From: Ichthyophis bannanicus
Lineage: Eukaryota > Chordata > Amphibia > Gymnophiona > Ichthyophiidae
Assembly: GCA_033557465.1 (NCBI GenBank)
Contig: CM066031.1
Coordinates: 1,228,445,312 to 1,228,509,311, forward strand
DNA: 64,000 nt
Direction: 5' to 3'
Under the pieces are notes generated by a model. It searched no databases and had not been told where the DNA came from. It saw nothing but the letters and a program-made list of their open reading frames with translations. This document shows positions 20,660-31,200 of this stretch, piece by piece (the stretch's first letter is position 1; each line of letters begins with the position of its first letter). The position numbers and the translations under genes are program-made.

Positions 20660-21862
20660 TGTCATGGTCCAGGGCAGAATAGACCAGAGAAAACACAGGC
20701 TCATGCTGCAGCAAAACACCCAGAGAGAGCATTACGTAAGGGCTCATTAGTAAGGCAGAAACAGCTGCAGGAAGTTAGCCCAATGGAAGTCTCGAGCTAT
20801 GACGCAGTTAAAATAGGGCCAGCTTGGAGCACAGGCAGAGCAGAACGGAGACCAGAGAGACCAGAGAGGAGGAAGGGAACCAGCAGATACACAGGAAACA
20901 GATACACGAGGAGCACAACAGGAAGCTCAGCTAAAGGCAGAGGAAGGGATAGAGAGAGATCCCAGGAGCCATACCGAAGTGTGTCTGAAGAAGAATCTAT
21001 CTGCTCTGAAGGAGAGTTTGCCTCAGAAGAATTCTCTCAGGTCAGTGTTGTAAACCAAGGCTACAATAAGGAAAAGCCTGGTTGTGAGCTGACGAGAATT
21101 GCTTATAGCAAACCGAGGGAGAGAGAGATAGATAACAGGCTTAGCAGTTACACCTCTAAGCAAACAAACCGACGCTGGGCTGGGAAGCACCCTGGTGAAT
21201 GGAATAGAGGGGCACTGGAATTCCTGTCTAGTGATCTGAGAGGGAAAGATCCTGTGAGGACAGAAGCCAGACTCTATGGTAACCAGCCTTTCCTCACTAG
21301 TAGAAATGAGAACAGCTTCAGCTATGAAGAAAGAGAGTTAAAAGACTGCCAGAGAAGTTACAGCCCTGAGCAAGTTTGCACAGAAGAAAGTCCTGAAGAG
21401 ATGGATTATGAATGTTGTGCTGATACTGATAATTGCTCTAGAATGGACTGTACATTAGTTCTTTCAGATGCTATAACCTCTTTTTGTTGAAGTGCCGTTC
21501 CCATTGAAATCTGTGCAGGTGGCACTGATTTCAACAACACAGTTCTTCTGAAAAGTAAGAAAACTGTTTTCCTGTTTTGTTTGTTTAAGCTGAAGAGAAG
21601 CATTTTTGTTATCCTTACTGATCCTTTTGTGTTACCAGAAAAATATGGTTTATTTCCTTTTTGTAACATTGATGCAAGAATTCTCCCGGGACGGGAAATA
21701 AAACCTCTTGAAAGCTTAGTCACTCGCGCACAACTACTTTCTTATTGACTGGCTATTGGGATACACAAACCCAGGGGACATTATAAAGTCCCTGCTTGAA
21801 GTAAGAGGACCCCACTGCACATCTCCAGCCTTCCACCACAGGGGCCCGGGGAGTCAATGACA
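20660..21862 (+). repeat. 5' LTR
   Basis: 1203 bp, beginning TGTCATGG and ending CAATGACA. Contains a 235-codon ORF (20783-21490), an AATAAA at 21697-21702 and a TTATAAAG at 21781-21788. Matches 25164-26366 at a constant offset of 4504. Confidence 0.95.
20783..21490 (+). CDS. LTR-encoded ORF of unknown function (235 aa)
   Basis: Uninterrupted ATG-initiated frame wholly inside the 5' LTR. The product is not recognised. It is strongly charged: an Arg-rich N-terminal third (ERRPERPERRKGTSRYTGNR), a Ser/Glu stretch (SVSEEESICSEGEFASEEFS), a Lys/Arg-rich middle, and a short Cys-containing acidic end (MDYECCADTDNCSRMDCTL). No signal peptide, membrane segment or known fold is seen. Typical LTRs of this size are non-coding, so the length is unusual, but a purine-rich composition poor in stop codons could also produce it. 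It might be a remnant of an accessory or envelope-like reading frame, or fortuitous. Confidence 0.45.
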   Translation: MEVSSYDAVKIGPAWSTGRAERRPERPERRKGTSRYTGNRYTRSTTGSSAKGRGRDRERSQEPYRSVSEEESICSEGEFASEEFSQVSVVNQGYNKEKPGCELTRIAYSKPREREIDNRLSSYTSKQTNRRWAGKHPGEWNRGALEFLSSDLRGKDPVRTEARLYGNQPFLTSRNENSFSYEERELKDCQRSYSPEQVCTEESPEEMDYECCADTDNCSRMDCTLVLSDAITSFC

Positions 21863-21865
21863 AAG

Positions 21866-21883
21866 TGGCGTAGTTGGCAGGAT
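21866..21883 (+). promoter_or_regulatory. Primer-binding site
   Basis: TGGCGTAGTTGGCAGGAT begins three bases after the 5' LTR. TGG pairs with the CCA end of a tRNA. The tRNA species was not assigned. Confidence 0.65.
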
Positions 21884-22215
21884 TTTTGCATAAAACAGCA
21901 AAAGGAATAAGCACAGAGGACTACAGTCTGCAAAAGAAAAAAAACATCTTAAAGGAGAAGCACTGTCAAGCAGGTTCCTGCCACCAAGAGCTGACCAGAA
22001 AAGAAACTTTCTCATAGGCTGACCCCTGCCAGGAGACTCAGGTAAAGGGTACCTAGTCCTGTGCAGGGAGGATAAGAGTGAGAAAGAGGGTGTTGGTGGG
22101 CAGAGGGAAGACGGTGGAAAAAAGGAAAAAAAAAATATATATATACATAGACGTGGCGGTATCGCACTTGGTTTGGGTTTTTTTCTTGTTTCTCCCACAG
22201 GTACATCAGTGAAAG

Positions 22216-23286
22216 ATGGAGCCTCAAGATGTAGCTCTCTGGATGAAGGAGCAGTGGGATAAGCAGATCAAGCTCATCCACTTTCTACAGGAGCAGACCA
22301 CGCAGACTATACAAGCACAGCAGAAGCCATTGATTGAGGCTATAGAAGCTTTACTGAAGAAACCAGCGGACACTGGAGCGGATATCCCCATGACATTGCA
22401 AGCTGCAGGAATGAGGTCGTATGAGGCTTTTTCTTTAAGGCCATTACAGCCTCAGGATAACCTGGACGACTATTTGGACGCTTTCGAGCGTATAGCCACT
22501 ACTTTAAAATGGCCAGAAGAGCAATGGGCCATTCGGTTCGCCCTATCGCTCTCTGGAGAGGCGCTTTCGGCCTATAAGGCTATGCCCGCGGAGTTAGCCT
22601 CTAACTATCTTGAGGTCAAAAAGGCCGTAAAAGATAGATTAGGGCTTACCCCTCTTCATTACCAGAGAATGTTGAGAGAGGCAGTGATTAAGCCCCAGGA
22701 AACTCCTAAAGCCCTAGCACAAAGATTAAAGAGTCTAGCAAGAAAATGGTTGTTAACAGAAGGTGCAACAATGGAAACAGTCATAGATAAAATTGTTTTG
22801 GAACAATTTCTACAGGCTGTTCCCAGTGGGCTAAAAACTTTCCTTACCCTCCAGCAGTGCCAGACCTCGGAGGATGCAGCTACTCTGGCAGAGCGATACT
22901 TCGCTGCTGAGAGAATTGACACCTCGGGGCATGATATCTGGGTGGCTGCAGGGAAAAGGAAAGAGAATAGGAAAGGAAAATATGTACATGATAGGATGTA
23001 TAACCCTGCAGCAGTAAACGTTAATGTCTCTGATGATAATGTTCAGTCCATGCCTAAGGGTAAATGTTTCAGGTGTGGAAAGGCTGGGCATTACCAAAGA
23101 TCCTGTACCGAACGGATGGTTTTGATGACAGGGACAGAGGAAGCGGAGAAGGATGAATACCGCATACAAGTGCAAGTAGAAGGTATCTATACCTTAGCGC
23201 TACTTGACTCGGGGGCTGACCAGAGTCTGATTTCCAAAGAACTCTGGGAGCTCATTGAGGAGAACCGTCAGTCGCCCCCGAGTTGA
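22216..23286 (+). CDS. gag: Gag with SCAN-like capsid, zinc knuckle and start of protease
   Basis: 356-codon frame from ATG at 22216 to TGA at 23284-23286. About residues 70-240 form the capsid-like domain (FSLRPLQPQDNLDDYLDAFER, WAIRFALSLSGEALSAY, LKTFLTLQQCQTSEDAATLAERY), resembling the SCAN fold known to derive from Gmr1-type Gypsy capsids. A zinc knuckle CFRCGKAGHYQRSC (CX2CX4HX4C) lies near residue 285. The retropepsin active site LLDSGADQS follows near residue 330. The TGA falls inside the protease, and the next frame is in phase with this one. It is therefore either a nonsense mutation (CGA to TGA is plausible) or a readthrough codon. Gag would package element RNA. Confidence 0.88.
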   Translation: MEPQDVALWMKEQWDKQIKLIHFLQEQTTQTIQAQQKPLIEAIEALLKKPADTGADIPMTLQAAGMRSYEAFSLRPLQPQDNLDDYLDAFERIATTLKWPEEQWAIRFALSLSGEALSAYKAMPAELASNYLEVKKAVKDRLGLTPLHYQRMLREAVIKPQETPKALAQRLKSLARKWLLTEGATMETVIDKIVLEQFLQAVPSGLKTFLTLQQCQTSEDAATLAERYFAAERIDTSGHDIWVAAGKRKENRKGKYVHDRMYNPAAVNVNVSDDNVQSMPKGKCFRCGKAGHYQRSCTERMVLMTGTEEAEKDEYRIQVQVEGIYTLALLDSGADQSLISKELWELIEENRQSPPS

Positions 23287-23298
23287 GCAGACAGTCAT

Positions 23299-25254
23299 GT
23301 GAAGGTCAAATGTGTGCACGGCACATTTGTTCCTTATCCTTTACACAAAGCTGTCATAAAAGGTTTAGGCACCACTGAAGTGATGAAAATGGCTATAGTT
23401 CCAAAACTCCCAGATGATGTAGTTTTAGGAAAAGATTGGCCTCCTTTACACTATAAGTTAGAAAAAGAGTGGGCTATTAAGATGGGGCTAATATCCACTC
23501 GCTCTCAGGCAGGACCCTCAAAGGATGGGGGAGGGTCACATGAGCACACTAAGGACCCGGAAGGGGAAGAGAATGTTCCAAAAGGGGATCCAAAAGAGAA
23601 AGACACTCAAAGGGAGGACCCAGAGGAGGAAGAGTTAGTTACTCTCCCTAGCCACGAGGATATAATACATCCCTCTGAGAAAATAGAGAGGAAAGAGAAA
23701 GCTAAAAAGCGCAAGGAAAGACAAGCTAGAACCCGGGGGAGGGCCGAACTTGCAGGTTCCATAGGGTTACCATGGGTACCGGCGGAGGTGGTGAGAAAAT
23801 TTCCCTCCTTTCCCATGGAGCAAAGGGCTGACCCAGCGCTGAAGAAGGCATTCGAATGGGCAAAAGAGGTTAGACAGAACCTGCCCAGGTTTTTCTTAGA
23901 GAATGACCTCCTATATAGAGAGTCTATAAATCCCCATAATGAGGCTGTGCGAAAACAACTAGTGGTTCCCGTGACTTTTAAAGCCAGCGTTTTAAGATTG
24001 GCCCATGATCATCCGGTGGGGTGTCATAAGGGGGTTCAGGGTACGCTGGACCAAATCTTAACTAGGTTTTATTGGCCAGGGATTTTTAAAGAGACGCGAC
24101 AGTACTGTGAGGCTTGTCCAAGCTGTCAAAGGGTGACGGTTGCGAAGCCTAAGGCAGTGCCAATGGTCTCGACTCCTACAATAGCAACTCCTATTAATAG
24201 ATTGGGTATGGACATCATTGGACCTCTGGTGAAAACGCCGAGAGGATTTAAGTATATCTTAGTTGTGGTTGACCATGCCACCCGGTTCCCTTGGGCCATT
24301 CCCTTACGGAACACGTCAGCTAGGTTGATAGCTCTAGAGTTAATTAAACTCTTTTGTGAAGTAGGTTTCCCTAGGGAAGTCCTGACTGATCAGGGGAGCA
24401 ATTTCCTCTCACGACATCTGGCCATGGTTTGGGAAGCCTTTGGCATTCGCCACATCAAAACATCTGCTTACCATCCCCAATCGAACGGACTGGTGGAACG
24501 TACAAACCAGTCGATTAAGCAGCTATTACGCAGGGGTCTGACGAAAAAAGAAATGCAAGAGTGGGATACGTTACTCCCGTTCACATTGTATGCTTGCAGG
24601 GAGCGCATACAGACGTCCCTGGGGGCATCCCCATACGAGTTATTGTTTGGCCGCACTCCAAGAGGTATCTTGGATATTTTGCACGAGCAATGGGTGGAGC
24701 CAACCATACAGGAGGTAGGGGTACCCCAATTTCTTAAAGAACTAAGGCAGCGCTTGGAAAGAACCGCTAGAGCCTCTAGAGAAAATCTACAGGCTAGTAA
24801 GAATAAACAAAAGCGATATTATGATAAGGGCACCAAGCAGCGACACCTAAAAATTGGTGACAAGGTCTTGATCCAGGTATCCGACCCCGGACCAAAATTT
24901 GAGTCCAGGTGGAGGGGCCCAGGAACAGTGGTGGGGAAGGTTGGCCCTGTGTCTTATAAAGTAGAAAATGAGAGGGGCCGCCAACAGACATACCACATTA
25001 ACGTCCTTAAATTGTGGAAGGAACGGTCTGCCATGGCTAGTTTAGTCACACTGATATACCAAGATAGACCCCAGAGACTGGAGCCTAGAGGTAGGTCTCA
25101 AAAAGGTATTCCCGGCTGTCAGGTAAGGACTGCAGCCAGGAATAGTTTAAGGGGGGGGGGATTTGTCATGGTCCAGGGCAGAATAGACCAGAGAAAACAC
25201 AGGCTCATGCTGCAGCAAAACACCCAGAGAGAGCATTACGTAAGGGCTCATTAG
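23299..25254 (+). CDS. pol: Protease C-terminus and integrase (no RT)
   Basis: The same frame as gag, open for about 650 codons to a stop at 25252-25254 within the 3' LTR. The start is not a real initiation site; translation would need readthrough of the TGA. Residues 1-55 complete the protease (PDDVVLGKDWP). A charged linker follows (EEGENVPK-type, about 75-170). The zinc-binding HHCC module lies near 235-275 (HDHPVGCHKG...CEACPSC). The integrase core has Asp in LGMDIIGP (about 304), Asp 364 in LTDQGSNF and Glu 400 in NGLVERTNQ, i.e. D-D-35-E. A C-terminal GDKVLIQ...FESRWRGPGTVV...YHINVLKLW module resembles the GPF/Y domain. The PPT and LTR follow directly. No YxDD motif or RNase H is present. 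Confidence 0.9.
   Translation: MKVKCVHGTFVPYPLHKAVIKGLGTTEVMKMAIVPKLPDDVVLGKDWPPLHYKLEKEWAIKMGLISTRSQAGPSKDGGGSHEHTKDPEGEENVPKGDPKEKDTQREDPEEEELVTLPSHEDIIHPSEKIERKEKAKKRKERQARTRGRAELAGSIGLPWVPAEVVRKFPSFPMEQRADPALKKAFEWAKEVRQNLPRFFLENDLLYRESINPHNEAVRKQLVVPVTFKASVLRLAHDHPVGCHKGVQGTLDQILTRFYWPGIFKETRQYCEACPSCQRVTVAKPKAVPMVSTPTIATPINRLGMDIIGPLVKTPRGFKYILVVVDHATRFPWAIPLRNTSARLIALELIKLFCEVGFPREVLTDQGSNFLSRHLAMVWEAFGIRHIKTSAYHPQSNGLVERTNQSIKQLLRRGLTKKEMQEWDTLLPFTLYACRERIQTSLGASPYELLFGRTPRGILDILHEQWVEPTIQEVGVPQFLKELRQRLERTARASRENLQASKNKQKRYYDKGTKQRHLKIGDKVLIQVSDPGPKFESRWRGPGTVVGKVGPVSYKVENERGRQQTYHINVLKLWKERSAMASLVTLIYQDRPQRLEPRGRSQKGIPGCQVRTAARNSLRGGGFVMVQGRIDQRKHRLMLQQNTQREHYVRAH
25149..25163 (+). 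promoter_or_regulatory. Polypurine tract
   Basis: AAGGGGGGGGGGATT immediately before the 3' LTR, the primer site for plus-strand DNA synthesis. Confidence 0.85.
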
Positions 25255-26366
25255 TAAGGCAGAAACAGCTGCAGGAAGTTAGCCCAATGGAAGTCTCGAG
25301 CTATGACGCAGTTAAAATAGGGCCAGCTTGGAGCACAGGCAGAGCAGAACGGAGACCAGAGAGACCAGAGAGGAGGAAGGGAACCAGCAGATACACAGGA
25401 AACAGATACACGAGGAGCACAACAGGAAGCTCAGCTAAAGGCAGAGGAAGGGATAGAGAGAGATCCCAGGAGCCATACCGAAGTGTGTCTGAAGAAGAAT
25501 CTATCTGCTCTGAAGGAGAGTTTGCCTCAGAAGAATTCTCTCAGGTCAGTGTTGTAAACCAAGGCTACAATAAGGAAAAGCCTGGTTGTGAGCTGACGAG
25601 AATTGCTTATAGCAAACCGAGGGAGAGAGAGATAGATAACAGGCTTAGCAGTTACACCTCTAAGCAAACAAACCGACGCTGGGCTAGGAAGCACCCTGGT
25701 GAATGGAATAGAGGGGCACTGGAATTCCTGTCTAGTGATCTGAGAGGGAAAGATCCTGTGAGGACAGAAGCCAGACTCTATGGTAACCAGCCTTTCCTCA
25801 CTAGTAGAAATGAGAACAGCTTCAGCTATGAAGAAAGAGAGTTAAATGACTGCCAGAGAAGTTACAGCCCTGAGCAAGTTTGCACAGAAGAAAGTCCTGA
25901 AGAGATGGATTATGAATGTTGTGCTGATACTGATAATTGCTCTAGAATGGACTGTACATTAGTTCTTTCAGATGCTATAACCTCTTTTTGTTGAAGTGCC
26001 GTTCCCATTGAAATCTGTGCAGGTGGCACTGATTTCAACAACACAGTTCTTCTGAAAAGTAAGAAAACTGTTTTCCTGTTTTGTTTGTTTAAGCTGAAGA
26101 GAAGCATTTTTGTTATCCTTACTGATCCTTTTGTGTTACCAGAAAAATATGGTTTATTTCCTTTTTGTAACATTGATGCAAGAATTCTCCCGGGACGGGA
26201 AATAAAACCTCTTGAAAGCTTAGTCACTCGCGCACAACTACTTTCTTATTGACTGGCTATTGGGATACACAAACCCAGGGGACATTATAAAGTCCCTGCT
26301 TGAAGTAAGAGGACCCCACTGCACATCTCCAGCCTTCCACCACAGGGGCCCGGGGAGTCAATGACA
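25164..26366 (+). repeat. 3' LTR
   Basis: 1203 bp, nearly identical to the 5' LTR. The two differences seen are both in the LTR ORF (Gly to Arg at RRWAG/RRWAR; Lys to Asn at ERELK/ERELN). AATAAA at 26201-26206 would serve as the polyadenylation signal. Confidence 0.95.
25287..25994 (+). CDS. LTR-encoded ORF, 3' LTR copy (235 aa)
   Basis: Second copy of the frame described at 20783. Both differences from the first copy change the amino acid, and neither introduces a stop. Because LTRs are copied from one template at insertion, near identity here says nothing about selection. Confidence 0.45.
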   Translation: MEVSSYDAVKIGPAWSTGRAERRPERPERRKGTSRYTGNRYTRSTTGSSAKGRGRDRERSQEPYRSVSEEESICSEGEFASEEFSQVSVVNQGYNKEKPGCELTRIAYSKPREREIDNRLSSYTSKQTNRRWARKHPGEWNRGALEFLSSDLRGKDPVRTEARLYGNQPFLTSRNENSFSYEERELNDCQRSYSPEQVCTEESPEEMDYECCADTDNCSRMDCTLVLSDAITSFC

Positions 26367-26370
26367 CATA

Positions 26371-27756
26371 AAAACCATAACTAATTTCATAAGGAATACA
26401 ATAGGAAACCCCACTATCGGGCATGACAACTCCAAACACTTGCAGTATCACAAGGGACAATGCCCGGTGGACAAATTAAGCTAATATCTGTATCTGTAAG
26501 GGATGAGGAAGACATGGACGGCTAAACATGGGATACTGGAAGTTGATAAACTCCTCATCTTTGCAATACTATCGCTGGGGAAGAGGAACCAGTGTTGAAA
26601 GGTACCTGTCCTCTAAAGCCACCAGCAAGCTGGCTCTAGAGGCTAGTAGAATAGTTTTGTATCTTGAAACCACCAACTTTCAAGCAGTAAGGGCTGAATA
26701 CTGTAGTTCTATGTTGGAAAACACATGAAGAAACACATAAAAAAATCATGATTACTACTGTTGTATGTTGTAGTGTATTGCCATAAAAAGGGAAGAGAAA
26801 ACAGAGTACCCACCTCACACACCTTTCAGATCGCCTAAGTGAGCCCTCCCCTCTGAATCCACCACCCTGTGGATATCTGACCCTAACCGTAGTCAACAAT
26901 GGACTGTCCACTACCCTTTGACATACAGCTAGAATGCACATAGTTTCGTTGTTTGACATGTAAATAATGCCGAGCTGCATGTAGAACCTTAGCTACCAAT
27001 TTGTACATAGTTTACCTGTTAGCCCTGTATAAATACCTTGTTTCTTGTAAGTCCAGTGTAGACCTTTACTACATTGCACAAATGTGTTGCTTGTGAACCA
27101 CACTGATGATGAATAGCGCGGTATAGAAGAAACATTAAATAAATAAATAAAATAAATAAATAAATAAAATTAACTTGCCTGCAATCTGTGTAAAATCGCA
27201 ATGCTGCCAAATGCTAAGAAGAGAGACAAAAGAACTGACAGTCTTTTTATACCGACGCTCAGTTTTGTGCCAAAAGGAGGTCAAAGTTCAAAAAGAGCAC
27301 CCATAAAATAGAATGTCAGAACAAAAAAAAAATAATAATAATAATTTGTGTCACATAAAATCCTTTATTTAATGTAAATGAATGGCGCTAGAATCGGCTA
27401 CATGGTACCAAAGCATGCTGCAAAAAGGAGGGACTTTAAATATGAGCCAAAAACAATGCTTGTATGCCACTACAGATGTGTAAAAGTGCTAGAGACAAAT
27501 AACCATGCAGCAGCAATTGTGAGGAACAATAAAAAAACTGAAATTGAGACCAAAGGGGAATAACGGGGATCATCACGCCAAGCCATAAAATCAGCAAGAA
27601 ACAGATCAAGTAAAAGAAAGAAAAGGAACATCCCTGTGATCCGTAAAGCCATCATATTACTGCAAGATTTATGTGACCTAAGTCAAGGGATGGCAAGACC
27701 CTCAATCCCAATAAAAACATAAAGAATGGGACATAAAGACATAATCACATTAAAAC
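26371..27756. mobile_element. AT-rich repeat-derived DNA with SINE-type tail
   Basis: The sequence right of the LTR element continues the interrupted Penelope-like region at first. At about 27085-27168 a block with CACTGATGATGAATAGCGCG, GGTATAGAAG and an (AATA)n tail marks the 3' end of a plus-strand SINE or LINE. 27170-27756 is AT-rich, with CATAAAA-type words also found at 31480-32240, and is likely 3' non-coding sequence of the minus-strand Penelope element farther right. No genes. Confidence 0.45.
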
Positions 27757-27801
27757 TATGGGGTATGTTTACTAAACTGCGGTAATCGTGAATAATGCGA
27801 G

Positions 27802-27875
27802 TTATGTAACATTAATGATCGTAAGCGCAGCATAACGCGTGTTATGCTGCGCTTACGATCATTAACGTTACATAA
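27802..27875. repeat. Subterminal hairpin of the Harbinger-like element
   Basis: Arms of about 35 bp (27802-27836 and 27841-27875) with one mismatch and a GCGT loop. The inner arm reads GATCGTAAGCGCAGCATAAC. May be a subterminal transposase-binding structure. Confidence 0.85.
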
Positions 27876-28964
27876 GGCACGTTATGATGCGCTAACGATC
27901 GTAAAGCCCCGTGGCACGGTAAAACAACGCAGAAGGTGGAGAGAGGGCGGAGAGAAGGGGTCAGTGGGCAGAGAGTGGGCGGGGAGAGGCTCCCCTCACA
28001 CTAACGCGCTGATTTTCAGGGCTGAATTCCATCGCGAATGAAAACCTGCCATTAAAGGCACATTACAGGGGAGAGAAACCATTTCAGTGTCAGCAATGTA
28101 CAGCCCAGGCAGGGAAACCAAAAAAAGTGATACGTGTGATACATGTGCACAGAACAAAAGGGCACAGAAACACTGAAAATGACCCCAACAAACTGGAAAA
28201 AAACAATAACCAAGCTGGCCAATAGTGGTATCAATGAGAAACATCAACCCCTCCCCCCCCCGAGTAAGCTCCATAGAACAGATATAAATCGTGGAAGGGT
28301 CTATACTCCATCCCCATACAAGGTGAATGGGCCCACAGTGAAATAGCGCTGCTCAGGATTTTCCCCACCATCGGACAGGGTTCCTATGGCGTGCACATGT
28401 CCCGCAACATCAGGGCGGGCATGTCGGAACGGCAACTGGACAGATGCCGGAGAAGGGGATACAGAGGGCCGCAGGCGGCACATGCTGTGGTGGAGCTGGG
28501 CCACAGTGCGGACTAGGGTGATGCCTAGGTGGCCCATACGAATGCTGAAACAGCGGAGCAGCCAGACAGCAACTGCTGAAGGCCCAACATGGGCACGAGT
28601 GTGTTTCCCAAAGTGTCACAGGGGATAGTACCCAACAGCTACCCCCAAGGGCACGGAACATTGGCAGGCGGGGCTGGGGGGGAGTGTGGACGTTGATGCA
28701 GGCACCCCTACCCCAGAACCCGCACCATAGGCAGCCCCCTACCTGCACACTGGATGGCCTGAGACTGCGCACCACCAGCTCCACCAGCAGAAAGGCATGT
28801 CAGCATGGTGGATGAGGGATACTGGTGGTGGAGGGGGCAGTGGCAGTTGGCCAGAACAGACCGTGGCCTAGCCCTGCGTAGGTGGGTGCCATGCACTGCA
28901 ACAGACAGGCCCTGTCTGACCAACAGTCATGGTATCACCAGGGAATGCACCATCTCTGTGATAG

Positions 28965-29040
28965 CATGGTGGTGCAGTGCACAAAACCAGTGTATTCAGA
29001 AGCAGAAGGTCACAGGTTCAAGTCCCAGCTGTGGTTTCCA
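28965..29040 (+). repeat. tRNA-like pol III promoter sequence
   Basis: Good B box GGTTCAAGTCC (29015-29025) preceded by a weaker A-box-like TGGTGCAGTGCAC. There is no acceptor-stem pairing to support a tRNA gene; probably a tRNA-derived SINE head. Confidence 0.5.
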
Positions 29041-29183
29041 CCAACCCAGTCCTCATATTATACCCACTACTATAACGTGCTAATACAGACATAACCTTTC
29101 TTGCAGATGACGTAAACATGCCCACAACACCTACATTTTACCCTACAGAGCACAGACACCATAAACATGCACATTACCTAAAA

Positions 29184-29376
29184 CAGAGCCTCCCAAATGC
29201 AGTCCTGGAGGGCCAAACACCATTCCGGTTCCATGCTGCCTCTGATAAAGATGCCTGTGCTGCATTTCTATGCGCCACCCCCATGGTATGCAGATGTATC
29301 TCATGCATATTCATGAGGGACAGCATGAAAACCCGAACAGTGTTTGGCACCGCAGGACTGGAGTTGGGAACCTCTG
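29184..29376. mobile_element. Degraded palindromic hAT foldback MITE, copy 4
   Basis: The ends CAGAGCCTCCCAAATGCAG and GGAGTTGGGAACCTCTG match the family at 3592-5298, with the central TCATGCATATTCATGAGGG block retained. Flanks ACCTAAAA and CCGTAAAG agree at 5 of 8 positions, fitting an older insertion. Confidence 0.75.
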
Positions 29377-31200
29377 CCGTAAAGCAGCAGCCAACAGGGG
29401 CAGACACACCCGCACCCACAGGCCCCATTATCCAAAGCCTCCTGGAGAGGCAGGACTTTGGGCTCTGCGTGCATCTCCCAATACTAGCACTTGCATACCT
29501 TAGTAATGCCACCCTAAACCTGGGAATATGGTACACATCTTTAAAGAGGTTGCTGTGATTACTGGCAGATAGCAAGTCCTAGGTTAAGTACAATTATCTG
29601 AGTGAGCTGCATCATAGCAACCCTCCTGATGTCTGTGGAGTGTGCTACAGGTCTTGTGACAGTGTTTACCAACCTGGGGAGTGACTCCTACAGTATTGCG
29701 TACCATAGCCATGCCTGCACTGTGCCCAGGACTTGTGTGGTGGCCTGGGCTGCCCAACACCTCTGTAGTTGCACAATGCTGGCATAGGTGTGGGGAGTGT
29801 GTGTCTGTCTATCCAGTGTGTGGTGGCTGCCAACACCCTCCACAGCCCACACTGCTAGCACTGTTGCCAGTATTGGCCTGCCAATGTGCATAATGAGGAG
29901 CAAGGTACCGTGGGAATAGCCTGGATAGGGTGGCCTGGCCTGGATGCATCTGCACACGGCATAGGGCTATGGCAATTGTAGTGCCTGGCCACCACCTGCA
30001 CGGACAGGGTGGCCATAGCATGTCCTGCTGGGAGGTCACTCTCACCCTGACTGAGCAGTGACCATGGCATGGCTAGGTTCCCCCATAGTGCTTTATAGTA
30101 TTTCTCTCGTGATATTTATGGGTTTCCTTTTGGGGCCCAATCACTGACTTATCTGCTTGGTGTGTATGCTGACATCCCCGTTCTGGGTACATGCATCTCC
30201 TCCAGGACCATGGACTAGCTGGCGGACTGTCTGCAGCTAGTATGTGTCTTGCTGGAACACCTTGCAGGGTGCAGCGGCTGGAGGCTTGCTGCTGGAGAAT
30301 ATCAGATCATGGTGGGGGGCAGCTGAGCATTTCCAGGCCTGCCGTCTGTATGCTATTGCGTTATGGATGTGTACCACTCTGTCTGTTCCCCAGCAGGACA
30401 GGGGTTGCTGGTCCCCTCTACTGCTGCCGTTGCAGGGAGGTAGACTGTGGATCTATTGGTGGGTGATCCTGTTTCTCACCCTGTGCCCCAGAGGGTGGGT
30501 TGTGCCCCCCCTTCACCTACAGCAGGTAACCATGGCACCAACACAGGATATGCACTATTCTGGGTGCATCATCACCCATGGGGACTAGACATGACTGGGA
30601 CATACAGCAGGGCACAGATGTATCCTAGGTGTGTGTAACGGAACTACCTATCACACACTGATGGGGACCTGCAGCATGGCGTAGTTCAGCCATGAATGAT
30701 GCTGTGGACCTGGTGCTGGGCACCCCACCTCAACCTTAGGGTGGGCACAGTACCCACACAATGTGACTGTCTGTGGCTACTCTGTGGCAGTACCACACAT
30801 GGTCTGTTCCCCCTACCTGGCCGAGGTGCTGTGGGAGTGCATACCCAATCTTGTGCCCATCTCTCGACTGCTGATTTGCATGTGCAGTGCATCATGAGTA
30901 CGGGTGGGTTAACCCTATCCTGGTAACCACAGCATACAGTTTGTGTGGTGACGTGCAGTCCTGCAGCCAGCCAGGGCTTTGTTCACAGCCTTATAAGGTG
31001 TCCTATAGGGGACATTATAGGGTGCCTTGGCGGACAGTACACTTTATAATGTGCCCTATGGAGTGCGTTATGGGATGCCTTATGCGGCACCTTAGGTTAT
31101 GCCACCGTGAGGGTGTGTTTGCTGGCAGCACAAATTAAAATACATGTCAAATGCCTCACCAATCACAACTTAAATGTAAAGGGTGCTGCCTCAGCCAGTT

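Larger units (their letters stand above)
20660..26366 (+). mobile_element. Young Gypsy (Gmr1-like) LTR element lacking RT
   Basis: 5707-bp element with two 1203-bp LTRs (20660-21862 and 25164-26366), 4-bp TSD CATA (20656-20659 and 26367-26370), PBS, gag, protease-integrase and PPT, but no reverse transcriptase or RNase H. Each LTR starts TGTCA and ends TGACA. By eye the LTRs differ at only two positions, so the insertion is recent. The gag carries a SCAN-like capsid segment, which points to Gmr1-type Gypsy elements, in which integrase precedes RT; loss of the 3' RT-RNase H part would leave exactly this layout. RT must then have come from another element. It is inserted in a Penelope-like sequence. 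Confidence 0.9.

Noticed and set aside
21406..21723. Antisense 105-codon frame in the LTRs
   Set aside because: Shadow of the LTR sequence, without motifs, crossing the polyadenylation region.
28052..28346. Short ORFs near 28.1-28.3 kb as a Harbinger partner protein
   Set aside because: No Myb/SANT or DDE motif could be recognised, so no function is claimed.
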